Below are positions 49,700-58,324 of a stretch of 64,000 bases of DNA, one piece after another. This DNA is from Sphingobacteriaceae bacterium (lineage in GTDB: Bacteria; Bacteroidota; Bacteroidia; B-17B0; Aurantibacillaceae): positions 47,590-111,589 of the forward strand of contig CANKBS010000007.1 of NCBI GenBank assembly GCA_947480015.1, given 5' to 3'. The notes under the pieces are model-generated. The model worked only from the letters and a program-made list of their open reading frames with translations. It was not told where the DNA came from and did no database searches. Every line of letters starts with the position of its first letter. Within the stretch, counting starts at the first letter, position 1. The position numbers and the translations under genes are program-made.

Positions 49700-51391
49700 A
49701 TGAAAAATTATTTCTTTGCCTTGTTAAGTATGGCTTCGGCCATGCTTCAATCGCAAAATCTCTTGTTTATTCCCGACACCTTATCAGGAACCTCTTTTTC
49801 ACTTACCATGCACCGCGACAGTGTGCAGTTTTTTCCGGGAAAAAAATCCAATACGTATGCCTTTAATACCAATAAGTATTTAGGACCAACTTTGTTTTTT
49901 AAACAAGGAACAACCGTTTCTATTACCGTAAATAATCAGGTGGGCGATACCACCACGGTTCACTGGCATGGGGTTCATGTTCCTTCTAAATGGGATGGCG
50001 GTCCGCATACTCCCATTTTGCCAAATTCCACTTGGAGTCCGACATTTAAAGTATTGGATCATGCGGCTACTTATTGGTATCATCCGCACATGCACATGAA
50101 AACCGCCATACAGGCTATTAAGGGTGCAGCGGGATTGATTATTGTGCGTGATGAGCAGGAAGCTGCCTTAAATTTACCACGCCGTTACGGCATTGATGAT
50201 TTTCCATTGGTGGTGCAATGTCAGCAATACGATTCGCTTAACCAGGCCATGCCCCGTGGCATGCGCGATAGCACCATTCTTGTTAACGGAACACGAAACC
50301 CTTATGTTAATTTACCGGCTCAAGTGATACGCTTACGATTATTAAACGCTTCCGGCGAACGCAGTTTTAATTTTGGATTAAGTGGCAACAAGTCTTTTTA
50401 TCAAATAGCCAGCGATGGTGGTTTATTAGACAATGCCAACCTGAGCACCCGTTTACGTTTATCGCCTGGCGAACGTGCCGAAATTTTAGTGAACCTCAAT
50501 GGCCTCTCTGCCCAAACACTTAGCCTTATGTGTTATGGCAGTGAATTGCCCATGGGCGTACAAGGCGGCCCCACCATGCCCATGCCTCCGGGTAGTCCAC
50601 CCATGAATAGTCCATTAAATGGCATCGATTATTCCATGTTGAAAATAAATGTCGTGGCCCAAAGCGTCAATCCAATAACCGTTATACCTACCAGTCTGGT
50701 CGCCAATGCTCTTTATCCAATTAATTCAGCCATTGCTAGTCGTAAAATTAGTTTTACTGCCGATAGCGTCATGGTTATGGACGGACCTTTTTATTTTAAC
50801 GACAGCAGCTTTAATATGATGCGCATCGATTACCGCATCCCGTTAAACAGCACTGAAATTTGGACCCTCATAAACCGAACCATGGTTGCCCATCCCTTTC
50901 ATTTACACGACGCTCAGTTTTTTCTCATTCAACGCAATGGCATACCGGTAAGTGCTGAAGAAAAAGGCCGTAAAGATGTGGTATTGGTTTTACCCGATGA
51001 TTCGGTGAGTTTTATCACCAAATTTGAAGATTATGCCGATGACCAAATCCCTTATATGTTTCATTGCCATATCCTCATGCATGAAGATGATGGTATGATG
51101 GGCCAGTTCATCGTTTCAAGTAATGGTGTTGGATTAACGAAACAACGTTTAACGTATGCAGATTTTCTGATCTATCCAAATCCATCCGAAAACAGTTTAC
51201 ACATCAAGACTACCAATAAAATTATTCAAAAAGCCGAAGTATACAATTTACTTGGCCAAAGTCTCTTAATAATAAATGCCATGGCTTTATCGGAATTTGA
51301 TCTGGATATAAGCGAACTACAGAGCGGTTCATATATTGTAAAGCTTAGTCATAATGAAGGCACCCAGACTTTCAATTTTATAAAAAAATAA
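49700..51391 (+). CDS. T9SS-sorted multicopper oxidase
   Basis: A 563-residue protein with signal peptide MKNYFFALLSMASAMLQSQ. All four copper-ligand segments of a laccase/CueO/bilirubin-oxidase-type enzyme are present: H88-W-H90 in TVHWHGVHV, TYWYHPHMH, MVAHPFHLHDAQFF and MFHCHILMHEDDGMMG, where H455-C456-H457 supplies the bridge and type 1 copper. A methionine-rich loop (GPTMPMPPGSPPMNSPL, about 290-310) resembles the Cu(I)-binding insert of CueO. The final about 75 residues (FLIYPNPSENSLHIKT) are a type A T9SS sorting domain, so the oxidase is exported through the outer membrane, unlike periplasmic CueO. Substrate may be Cu(I), metals or phenolics. Confidence 0.92.
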   Translation: MKNYFFALLSMASAMLQSQNLLFIPDTLSGTSFSLTMHRDSVQFFPGKKSNTYAFNTNKYLGPTLFFKQGTTVSITVNNQVGDTTTVHWHGVHVPSKWDGGPHTPILPNSTWSPTFKVLDHAATYWYHPHMHMKTAIQAIKGAAGLIIVRDEQEAALNLPRRYGIDDFPLVVQCQQYDSLNQAMPRGMRDSTILVNGTRNPYVNLPAQVIRLRLLNASGERSFNFGLSGNKSFYQIASDGGLLDNANLSTRLRLSPGERAEILVNLNGLSAQTLSLMCYGSELPMGVQGGPTMPMPPGSPPMNSPLNGIDYSMLKINVVAQSVNPITVIPTSLVANALYPINSAIASRKISFTADSVMVMDGPFYFNDSSFNMMRIDYRIPLNSTEIWTLINRTMVAHPFHLHDAQFFLIQRNGIPVSAEEKGRKDVVLVLPDDSVSFITKFEDYADDQIPYMFHCHILMHEDDGMMGQFIVSSNGVGLTKQRLTYADFLIYPNPSENSLHIKTTNKIIQKAEVYNLLGQSLLIINAMALSEFDLDISELQSGSYIVKLSHNEGTQTFNFIKK

Positions 51392-51522
51392 TATTCCGAA
51401 CACTCCTTTACTTGTTGGATGTTATTCTGATTTTGAAACAATCTATCGAATTGGTCTCCAACTACTAGATTTTTTTTAAACCTTTTTAAAAACTCCCGAT
51501 AAACGTCAGCTCACCTTTCCGC

Positions 51523-51550
51523 AAAAAAAACAGGCTTTCACTCGCCTGTT
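51523..51550 (-). terminator. Minus-strand terminator downstream of the DUF4010 remnant
   Basis: On the minus strand aacaggc / gcctgtt (7 base pairs, loop gagtgaaa) followed by eight or more T. It lies about 115 bases beyond the end of the broken membrane-protein gene, for which it probably served. Confidence 0.7.
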
Positions 51551-51664
51551 GGATGGCTTATATAAGGCAAGCACAGGGGTATTAGGTATACTCAAATGCA
51601 TGGTCGTTTTTTTTATGCGACATAAGTATAATGGGTTTGGCTGTAATTAAAAAAGCGAATCAGG

Positions 51665-52230
51665 TCAGAATAGAAAAGCCATCACAAATCCTGCAATGAT
51701 CAAAGAGCCAAAAGAAATCAGAATAGTCAGGCGATAGTTGTGTGCCATAAAATAGGTGCCCAATACCATTTTAAATACATTGTTACTTGATACAGCAATC
51801 AAAATGGCCCGAATAATTAACCGATTATCAATTTGCCAATTGCCTTGTAATAAATTTAAAATAAAAGGGTCTTCATTCGTAACATCAACTGCCTGCGACA
51901 TAAGATTAATGCCGCCATTGCCATAATAATTTTGCACACAGCTAGTAACAAAAGCAAACACAATAAACAAAGCCGCAAATACTAAACCTGCTTTTAACTC
52001 CAAAGGATTTTTATAGGTGTTGCTTAGTAACTTATCCGATCCTTTTATTTTTACGCCATCAAAAATTTATAAAAATAAAAGGCTAATGCGGCCGACATCG
52101 CAATACGTGCACTAAAGTAGGGAAGTAAGAGACTCGCTAAGGTGTTATTGAAGAACACTTACAATATAAAAACCCGAATAAACATTATACCCGTTGACAA
52201 GATTAATGCCCAGCTGCTCCAAACCAATGA
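51665..52230 (-). pseudogene. Remnant of a DUF4010/MgtC-type membrane protein
   Basis: The 3' part is open from about 52003 (ELKAGLVFAALFIVFAFVTSCVQNYYGNGGINLMSQAVDV, later IRAILIAVSSNNVFKMVLGTYFM) and fits the DUF4010 half of MgtC-family membrane proteins. Further upstream the expected preceding helices are still readable but split over frames with stops: SSWALILSTGIMFIRVFIL, stop, then FNNTLASLLLPYFSARIAMSAALAFYFYKFLMA, stop. At least two stops and one frame change separate these pieces, and the N-terminal MgtC domain is not found. A 112-residue protein from 52003 could be made but would be only a few helices of the original. Confidence 0.72.
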
Positions 52231-52570
52231 GCTGTGAAAAAGGCTAACTCATATAAACATGATGATATTAGGAGGCATTGTTTAATTAAGTTAAACCAGA
52301 TACATAAACAAAGAGACAACTAAATGCAGGTAGTATGCGCAACACAAAATCAGAATACCTCAAACGGATGTTAGCCTCACTACCTGGTTTATTCGAATAA
52401 TTAAAACAATTCCAAAAACGGACAAATAGTCCATTTATTGGAATAAGGCCCGGTCAGCTTATATGTAAGGCTCTCATTAATAGTTAATTACAACTTGGCA
52501 CGTAAATCGCATGCTTGCAAAAGTAAAGAATAAGTTAATTATAATCACTATTTCAATAGGTATAAAAAAC

Positions 52571-52915
52571 ATGAAAACGATTCTAAACAAATTTACAATC
52601 ACAGTTCTTATAATTTTAAGCATTAACCACTTAAGCGCGCAACAATTGCTTGTTAAAGGTGAGTTTGTAAGTATTATAGACCGTCCCCTTTTAACGCGTT
52701 ATACAATTAAATCCAATGGTATAACTGTAGCATCGGGTCGTTCGAGGAAACTTAAAGTAAAACTCGACATCAATAAAAACTATACCCTCACCGTAATTAA
52801 GCCTGGTTATAAATCTAAAACGGTTCATTTTTCAACGTTCTGTGCTGAGAATTATGATTTGAATATTTCATTTTTGGTTCTAATGCACAAAGAAAGTTTC
52901 AATCGGGAATCATGA
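52571..52915 (+). CDS. Small secreted protein, paralogue of the next gene
   Basis: A 114-residue protein. MKTILNKFTITVLIILSINHLSAQ is a signal peptide; an upstream ATG at 52511 would add 20 residues without sense. The mature part (QLLVKGEFVSIIDRPLLTRYTIKSNGITVASGRSRKLKVKLDINKNYTLTVIKPGYKSKTVHF) looks like one beta-sandwich of the carboxypeptidase-regulatory type, as in T9SS or TonB-receptor plug extensions. It resembles the protein at 53018-53440 over most of its length, especially NKNYTLTVIKPGYKSKTVHFST against NQKFVLTLTKRGYGKKVVNFNS. Role unknown. Confidence 0.68.
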   Translation: MKTILNKFTITVLIILSINHLSAQQLLVKGEFVSIIDRPLLTRYTIKSNGITVASGRSRKLKVKLDINKNYTLTVIKPGYKSKTVHFSTFCAENYDLNISFLVLMHKESFNRES

Positions 52916-53017
52916 AATAAATCTGATTGCGCTTCTGAATCAACAAAGCTTTCAAACAAATTAAAAAAACTGCCTGATTATAAAACGAAAGAATCATTCA
53001 TCAACTACTGAAAAACC

Positions 53018-53440
53018 ATGAAAGCCTCCTTCGGTAACCTCCTGCTGCTAGTTACACTCTTCATAAATCTCTCATTACTCAACGCACAAAGTGTGACCCT
53101 TAGAGGGTGCTTTTTAGATGAAGAAGAAGGTGCTATTAAAGTTAAATACGTGCTTCGTTGCAACAATAAAGTTGTAGCCAAAGGCAAAGCAAATAGTCTT
53201 CTATTACAGGTGCCTCTTAACCAAAAATTCGTGCTTACTCTTACCAAAAGAGGTTATGGCAAAAAAGTGGTGAATTTTAATTCCGTAAGCACAAACCAAA
53301 ATGATTACCGCTTTAATTTGATGGTATATTTTCATCCAGAAAAAGATTTTCCTTTCGGAAAACTGGTGGTGAAAAATGCAGAGATTGGCGATGTGTTTAA
53401 CAAACGTCCGAAAGTTGATTTTAATTACATCAATTACTAA
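53018..53440 (+). CDS. Small secreted protein, paralogue of the preceding gene
   Basis: A 140-residue protein with signal peptide MKASFGNLLLLVTLFINLSLLNAQ. One small beta-sandwich follows (SVTLRGCFLDEEEGAIKVKYVLRCNNKVVAKGKANSLLLQVPLNQKFVLTLTKRGYGKK) and then a tail of about 45 residues absent from its paralogue. The shared core suggests tandem duplication and divergence. There is no lipobox or T9SS signal, so both should be periplasmic. No enzymatic residues are evident. Function unknown. Confidence 0.7.
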   Translation: MKASFGNLLLLVTLFINLSLLNAQSVTLRGCFLDEEEGAIKVKYVLRCNNKVVAKGKANSLLLQVPLNQKFVLTLTKRGYGKKVVNFNSVSTNQNDYRFNLMVYFHPEKDFPFGKLVVKNAEIGDVFNKRPKVDFNYINY

Positions 53441-53593
53441 TCCGCCACATCCTAGCATTCGGCTAATTTACCGAGCTTTTTCCTATTCATCGCCTCATAA
53501 CTGTAACGAATTGTTCGTAAACAGGATAAATTGACCTAGGCAAGTTTTAATAATTATTGTTTATTTATAACTCAGTAAACAAATTAAAAATTC

Positions 53594-54619
53594 ATGCCCG
53601 CTTACCTCATCGAACAATACAGCTACATAGCCCTGATTAGTATGTCTGGTTTTGTGCTTGGATTTCTTTTAGAAAAATTAATTTTACCTCTGATCGAAAG
53701 TTTTGCGAAAAAAACCTCGTGGAAATTCGACGATGTTATTTTTAGCTCATTAAAACGCTTACTACCTGTATGGACGTTTCTGATAAGCTTCTCCATAGCT
53801 CAAAATTTATTTGACGTAAATCCTACTTTTAATGCTTTGGCTAATAAACTAAGTTTTTCATTAGCAGTTTTCACATTGGCTATTTTAGCCATCCGTATTT
53901 TTTCGCAGTTCTTTAAATTTAAAACCAACGACGATACCCGTAACTTACCATCTACCTCCATTATCCTTAATATTATTCGTGTGGTTATTTTATTGATAGC
54001 CCTCATGCTTATCCTACAAGTATTTGACGTGTCTGTAGCCCCAATTTTAACCGCGTTAGGTGTTGGTGGTTTGGCGGTTGCTTTGGCGCTTCAAGAAACC
54101 CTCTCCAATCTTTTTTCCGGCATTCAAATTATAGCATCCGAAAAAATTCGCAATGGGGATTATATTAAACTTGATAGTGGACAGGAAGGAATGGTTATCG
54201 ATATTACGTGGCGAAATACTATCATTAAGGCGCTTCAAAACAATCTCATCATTATTCCCAATTCAAAACTTTCATCGGCCATTATCGTTAATTATAATTT
54301 TCCTGAACCTGAACTTGCCTTATCCTTGGAAGTAAGCATTGCTTATGAAAGTGATTTAGACTTTGTGGAAAAATTAAGCATGGAAACTGCACGTGAAGTT
54401 TTACTTCGCGTTGAAGGCGGCCTTAGCACTATTGAGCCAAGTATCCGCTACCACGATTTTGGCGATTCGGCCATTGGGCTTAGAATTACAGTCATGGCAT
54501 CCGAATACGCCAGCATGTTTCTTTTGAAACACGAATTAGTTAAAGCCATACATAAAAAATACAAAGAACATGACGTTGAAATGCCTTACCCTATGCGAAC
54601 CGTGATTATAAAAAAATAA
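53594..54619 (+). CDS. MscS-family mechanosensitive ion channel
   Basis: A 341-residue protein. Four membrane segments: about 10-28, 55-75, 87-105 and the pore helix region near 120-165 (VAPILTALGVGGLAVALALQETLSNLFSGIQIIASE), the MscS TM3 with its glycine/alanine face. The beta domain follows (IRNGDYIKLDSGQEGMVIDITWRNTIIKALQNNLIIIPNSKL) and an alpha/beta C-terminal vestibule domain ends at VEMPYPMRTVIIKK. The channel should open under membrane tension and protect against osmotic downshock. Full length; single gene. Confidence 0.92.
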   Translation: MPAYLIEQYSYIALISMSGFVLGFLLEKLILPLIESFAKKTSWKFDDVIFSSLKRLLPVWTFLISFSIAQNLFDVNPTFNALANKLSFSLAVFTLAILAIRIFSQFFKFKTNDDTRNLPSTSIILNIIRVVILLIALMLILQVFDVSVAPILTALGVGGLAVALALQETLSNLFSGIQIIASEKIRNGDYIKLDSGQEGMVIDITWRNTIIKALQNNLIIIPNSKLSSAIIVNYNFPEPELALSLEVSIAYESDLDFVEKLSMETAREVLLRVEGGLSTIEPSIRYHDFGDSAIGLRITVMASEYASMFLLKHELVKAIHKKYKEHDVEMPYPMRTVIIKK

Positions 54620-54678
54620 TGGAATGCCTCGCCTACCTTTACTACTATTCGAAATAATTATTATATTTATAAAAAGTA

Positions 54679-55386
54679 ATGATGAAAAAACTAATCCTCC
54701 TTTTCGTTTTAGGCCTTTGCATGTCTAATCACCTCATGGCACAAACCGATACCATTTGGGTAAACGGTGTGCCAAAACTGAATAAAAAGAAAAACATAAA
54801 CATAGAGGAATTAAATCCTTCGCCTTTAAAAAAGGACGATTACTTATTTGAGGTTTCTTATGGCTATCCTTTTATGCCTTTAAAAGAGGCGAATTTTTTC
54901 GGACTCGGAAATCTTAGTTCGGCTAATCTTATACGAACCATTAAAAACAGTAATCATATTTGTTTGGCTACCGACTATCAACTTAACGATGAATTTAGTG
55001 TTGGCCTCGAACTCACATACGCTTCCGCTGATTTTGAATATAACAGGTCTTACACCCTTGGCACCTCAACCATTCCAAATCGTAAAGACACCATTTATGC
55101 CGCTCATGCAAAAAAAATACGCTTTCTTGCTAAGATTTCTTATCACCTAAATATTTCTGAACGCTTCGACGCCTTTGGCACAGCAGGCTTCGGCGTGAAA
55201 CAATTTGTTTATACCACAAAAGATTCCCAAATTAACAATGCCGATGTGTCCAATTCTATTTTCCCTGTTGCTATCAGAGTAGCCATTGGTGGGCGATTTT
55301 TCTTAAAACCAAATCTTGCCATTCACATCGAAGGCGGTCTCGGCGGTCCGCTCATGCAAATTGGATTGTCGTACAAAATGCATTAA
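54679..55386 (+). CDS. Outer-membrane beta-barrel protein of unknown function
   Basis: A 235-residue protein with a signal peptide ending NHLMAQ. The rest alternates hydrophobic and polar residues in about eight strands (LFEVSYGYPFMPL, HICLATDYQLNDEFSVGLELTYA, KIRFLAKISYHLNISERFDAFGTAGFGVKQF, PNLAIHIEGGLGGPLMQIGLSYKM), ending in an aromatic/hydrophobic residue close to the C-terminus, as OMP barrels do. An eight-stranded OmpW/OmpX-like barrel is the best structural guess. It has two adjacent ATGs; the first is annotated. It lies 60 bases after the MscS gene and might share its transcript. Confidence 0.75.
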   Translation: MMKKLILLFVLGLCMSNHLMAQTDTIWVNGVPKLNKKKNINIEELNPSPLKKDDYLFEVSYGYPFMPLKEANFFGLGNLSSANLIRTIKNSNHICLATDYQLNDEFSVGLELTYASADFEYNRSYTLGTSTIPNRKDTIYAAHAKKIRFLAKISYHLNISERFDAFGTAGFGVKQFVYTTKDSQINNADVSNSIFPVAIRVAIGGRFFLKPNLAIHIEGGLGGPLMQIGLSYKMH

Positions 55387-55769
55387 GTGTTTTTTGTTTT
55401 ACTTTTTCTGAAAGATTAGTTCTTGCTGCTTTTCAATGCGAACTGATTCAGGCCATGTTAAAGGCATGCAGACTAATAAAATTTACTAACAATAAAAGGA
55501 CTTTATAAACAAAAACGCGAAAGTTTATTTTGTGTGCCTGTATAAAGGTATGCCTTATTGAGCCAGTAACTTTCAAAAAGCCCCAAAACAACCGTGAATA
55601 AAGGGAATTAGAGCATCGTACACTTGCGTTATGAAACTGTTTTTAGACATAAAACAATTTTTAATCGTGAAGAGATGCCCAAAAAGCCTTGTATGAGTAC
55701 CTTTTAAGCCTCTGAAATGTTAAAAAGCCCTATTTATAGGCAAAACAAGCAATTATTTTTCTCAAACGC
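55387..55769. other. Intergenic stretch with nothing recognised
   Basis: AT-rich sequence between the beta-barrel gene and the HU promoter. I see no reading frame, terminator, RNA gene or repeat that I can support. Confidence 0.55.
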
Positions 55770-55800
55770 TTGACAAACGTGGTTTTATATAGTATGTTTG
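55770..55800 (+). promoter_or_regulatory. Promoter of the HU gene
   Basis: TTGA (55770-55773), 19 bases, TATGTTTG (55793-55800). The -7 element is an exact match. The start site near 55807 gives a leader of about 35 bases before ATG 55842 and excludes a start at 55815. Confidence 0.7.
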
Positions 55801-55841
55801 TGATGAATTAATAATTGTTTAACCTTAAAACAAAAAACAAA

Positions 55842-56123
55842 ATGAACAAAGCAGAATTAATTGATGCAATTGCATCTAGCTCAAAGTTAACCAAAGCTGA
55901 CGCAGGTCGTGCTTTAGATTCTACAATCGAAGCGATTCACAAAGCACTTAAAAAAGGTGATCGTATTGGTTTAGTAGGTTTCGGATCTTTCTCAGTTGCT
56001 AAACGCGCTGCACGTATTGGTCGTAACCCACAAACAGGAAAAGAATTGAAAATTGCTGCTAAAAAAGTAGTAAAATTCAAAGCTGGTGCTGATTTAGCTA
56101 GTACAGTTAACAAAGGAAAATAA
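55842..56123 (+). CDS. HU-family DNA-binding protein
   Basis: A 93-residue histone-like protein. The N-terminal helices MNKAELIDAIASSSKLTKADAGRALDSTIEAIHKALKKGD form the dimer body, and the beta-arm carries RAARIGRNPQTGKELKI with the signature proline that intercalates into DNA. It binds DNA without strong sequence preference and helps compact the nucleoid. Length and motif are standard for HU. Codon use looks more biased than in neighbouring genes (frequent GCT, CGT, GGT), as expected for a highly expressed gene. It has a strong promoter and its own terminator. Confidence 0.95.
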   Translation: MNKAELIDAIASSSKLTKADAGRALDSTIEAIHKALKKGDRIGLVGFGSFSVAKRAARIGRNPQTGKELKIAAKKVVKFKAGADLASTVNKGK

Positions 56124-56143
56124 TTGCATCGCAATTAAATTAA

Positions 56144-56175
56144 AAAGGCTACGAAAATTTCGTAGCCTTTTTTTA
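56144..56175 (+). terminator. Terminator of the HU gene
   Basis: Perfectly complementary arms aaaggctacga / tcgtagccttt around aaatt, followed by a T run. It starts 20 bases after the HU stop. Confidence 0.9.
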
Positions 56176-56385
56176 TGCACATTATTTTTCTGGCGCTTTC
56201 CGAAATGGCTTCTTCATTATAATAGTTACGATACGCAAGCGGCTACACTAAAATACAATCGTGATATACTCTCTTGTTCTAACCCAAAAAAACTACGTAA
56301 TTGTGTGAATCAAGCCATTAGATTGGCGCATTTAACCCTTGAACTATTAAATATTGTCAATATATTTGAATTAATAGGAAGATTC

Positions 56386-56576
56386 ATGATCAGCACTTCG
56401 CCCTATTTTAATTATAATAGTAATTGCCCCGAAGCCCTGCACTTTTATAAGAATTGCCGGGGTGATGAATTAATTATTCAACCCGCGATAGATTCTCGCA
56501 TGGCCAGCGACATGGCAGCATTGCGGCACTGATTGATAAATACGGCTATAAATGCTTAATTCAGTATAAAAAATAA
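56386..56576 (+). pseudogene. Remnant of a PhnB-like VOC protein with a large internal deletion
   Basis: From ATG 56386 the frame reads MISTSPYFNYNSNCPEALHFYKNCRGDELIIQPA, the usual opening of PhnB/VOC-family proteins. After a degraded stretch it ends, in another frame, IDKYGYKCLIQYKK with a TAA at 56574-56576, the usual ending (DKYG-x-x-W-x-x-x-Y). The roughly 80 central residues are missing. A promoter-like TTGA, 18 bases, TATATTTG (56361-56368) still precedes it. The three genes that follow are of the kind commonly found beside such VOC genes. Confidence 0.7.
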
Positions 56577-56608
56577 ACCGTTTAACGTCAAACCTAAAAA
56601 ATAAAAAC

Positions 56609-57136
56609 ATGATTTTACTCCTCCTCATTCTAATCCTTGTGGCCATACCATTCATTGGCGCCGCCAGCCTTCCAACAAATTTTATCATCCGTCGCGAAGT
56701 CATCATCAAACGGCCGCAACAACAACTATTTGATTACATCAAATTTTTGAAAAATCACATACAGTTTAATAAATGGACAATGACCGACCCGAATCAAAGT
56801 CTCGAATACCGCGGCACCGACGCTACCGTGGGTTTTTTCGCGGCCTGGGATTCAACCAATAAAAGTGTAGGAAAAGGGGAACAGGAAATTTCAGAAATTA
56901 CCGAAGGTAAAGGCGTGAAATACACCCTGAGATTTGTAAGACCATTTGAAGACACCGCAGGTTCAGAATTAACCAGCGAAAAAATTTCAGATCAGGAAAC
57001 TAAAGTGATCTGGACTTTTACAGGAAAACGCAAGTATGGCACTAAAATTTTCCATTTTATTTTCCGTCTCGAAAATATGCTGGGCAAAGACCTGCAAACA
57101 AGTCTTGGTAATTTGAAAAACTTACTTGAAAAATAA
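56609..57136 (+). CDS. SRPBCC-family protein with N-terminal membrane anchor
   Basis: A 175-residue protein. Residues 1-20 (MILLLLILILVAIPFIGAAS) form a membrane anchor. The rest is one START/Bet v1-like SRPBCC domain (IIRREVIIKRPQQQLFDYIKFLKNHIQFNKWTMTDPN, VGFFAAWDSTNKSVGKGEQEI, VIWTFTGKRKYG), a helix-grip fold with a hydrophobic cavity. Family members bind hydrophobic ligands or act as cyclases; none can be assigned here. It begins a short run of three same-strand genes (gaps of 6 and -4 bases). Confidence 0.82.
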   Translation: MILLLLILILVAIPFIGAASLPTNFIIRREVIIKRPQQQLFDYIKFLKNHIQFNKWTMTDPNQSLEYRGTDATVGFFAAWDSTNKSVGKGEQEISEITEGKGVKYTLRFVRPFEDTAGSELTSEKISDQETKVIWTFTGKRKYGTKIFHFIFRLENMLGKDLQTSLGNLKNLLEK

Positions 57137-57142
57137 TTTTTC

Positions 57143-57505
57143 GTGGCCGCAAAATATAAAAGTATTAACGATTACATAGCCATGCAGGAGGATCGTTTTG
57201 TGCCCCTACTCGAAAACCTGCGTCAGATCATTAAAGAAGAAGTGCCCGAAGCCGAAGAACGCATCAGTTACAACATGCCTGCATATTATTATCATGGCAT
57301 GTTACTGGGTTTTGCTGCCTTTAAAAATCACTGCAGCTTTTTACCTTGGGACGGGAATACCACCATGAAATTAGCCAAAGAATTGAAAGGGTTTAAAACC
57401 TCTGCAGGCGCCATACAATTTACGGTTGAAAATCCGCTTCCAAAAAAATTAATTATTAAGTTGATTCGAAAACGCGTAAAAGATAACTTAAAGAAAAAAC
57501 CATGA
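57143..57505 (+). CDS. DUF1801 (YdhG-like) protein
   Basis: A 120-residue cytoplasmic protein that starts with GTG at 57143 (MAAKYKSINDYIAMQEDRF). The family pattern is VPEAEERISYNMPAYYYHGMLLGFAAFKNHCSFLPWDGNTT followed by FKTSAGAIQFTVENPLPKKLIIKLIRKRV. The fold is that of YdhG/frataxin-like DUF1801 proteins; in Bacillus a relative (Fra/YdhG) binds iron, but this cannot be generalised. It overlaps the following gene by four bases (ATGA). Confidence 0.85.
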   Translation: MAAKYKSINDYIAMQEDRFVPLLENLRQIIKEEVPEAEERISYNMPAYYYHGMLLGFAAFKNHCSFLPWDGNTTMKLAKELKGFKTSAGAIQFTVENPLPKKLIIKLIRKRVKDNLKKKP

Positions 57506-58080
57506 GAAAAGTAAAATTACAAATGCAATTAAGTCTGGACGGTTTTGTAGCAGGCCCAAATGCTGAAATGGACTGGATGACTATGAACTGGGGCGAGGAC
57601 ATTAATTCATATGTTAAAGAAATTACCGAAGCAGTGGATTGTATTTTACTCGGACATCAGTTGGCTCAGGGATTTGTTCCCACCTGGCAGGGAATGCAGG
57701 CTGATCCTGCAACGGCTGAGGATTTTGTGCATAAAATGGTGGATACACCTAAACTGGTTTTTTCAAAAACTAAACGGGTGGCTGATGCCGATTGGAAAAA
57801 TGTAAATTTTGCCACACAATCACCCGACAAAGAAATCACCGATTTGAAAAAGATGCAGGGCGGTGATATCATGGTTTACGGTGGTGCCTCACTATTATCG
57901 CAACTTATCGCTCAAAATCTCATCGATGAATATCATCTGTTCATTAATCCGATTTTAATGGGAAATGGCATGCCGATTTTTAAAGAAATAAATAACCATT
58001 TAAAACTTGAATTAATTTCTTCCAAAACATTTGAATGCGGCATAGTTGTTTTATGTTATAAACCTGCCACAAACAATTAA
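57502..58080 (+). CDS. Dihydrofolate reductase family protein (RibD C-terminal fold)
   Basis: A 192-residue protein: VKLQMQLSLDGFVAGPNAEMDWM at the N-terminus, DCILLGHQLAQGF, KLVFSKTKR, LKKMQGGDIMVYGGASLLSQLIAQNLIDEYHLFINPILMGNGMPIF. These are the landmarks of the RibD_C/YyaP group, which shares the DHFR fold and binds NADPH; most members are not true dihydrofolate reductases. It starts inside the preceding gene's stop region (ATGA), so the two are coupled. Natural substrate unknown. Confidence 0.88.
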   Translation: MRKVKLQMQLSLDGFVAGPNAEMDWMTMNWGEDINSYVKEITEAVDCILLGHQLAQGFVPTWQGMQADPATAEDFVHKMVDTPKLVFSKTKRVADADWKNVNFATQSPDKEITDLKKMQGGDIMVYGGASLLSQLIAQNLIDEYHLFINPILMGNGMPIFKEINNHLKLELISSKTFECGIVVLCYKPATNN

Positions 58081-58091
58081 ATATTTTACAA

Positions 58092-58298
58092 CAAGCTCAT
58101 AACGGTTCCGGTGATACACTTACACCTACCATCATTAATTTAATCTGTTTCTGCATATTTCAAATTCCCCTCGCTTATCGTTTAACCAAAGACATACATT
58201 TGTTTACTACCGGCGCTTTTATTGCCATACCCATTGCAGAGAGTTTGATTGCTCTTGTTGCTTGGTATTATTTTAAAAAAGGGACTCGAAAAATATAA
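58092..58298 (+). pseudogene. C-terminal remnant of a MATE efflux transporter
   Basis: One frame reads QAHNGSGDTLTPTIINLICFCIFQIPLAYRL ... LFTTGAFIAIPIAESLIALVAWYYFKKGTRKI and ends in TAA at 58296-58298. NGxGDTxTPT, QIPLAY and IAIPIAES are hallmarks of the last three helices of NorM-type MATE transporters. The preceding roughly 380 residues are absent; the fragment directly follows the reductase gene. No start codon. A deletion fused this tail to its present position. Confidence 0.78.
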
Positions 58299-58324
58299 AA
58301 GTCTAGTTAGTAGGCCCTCAAATT

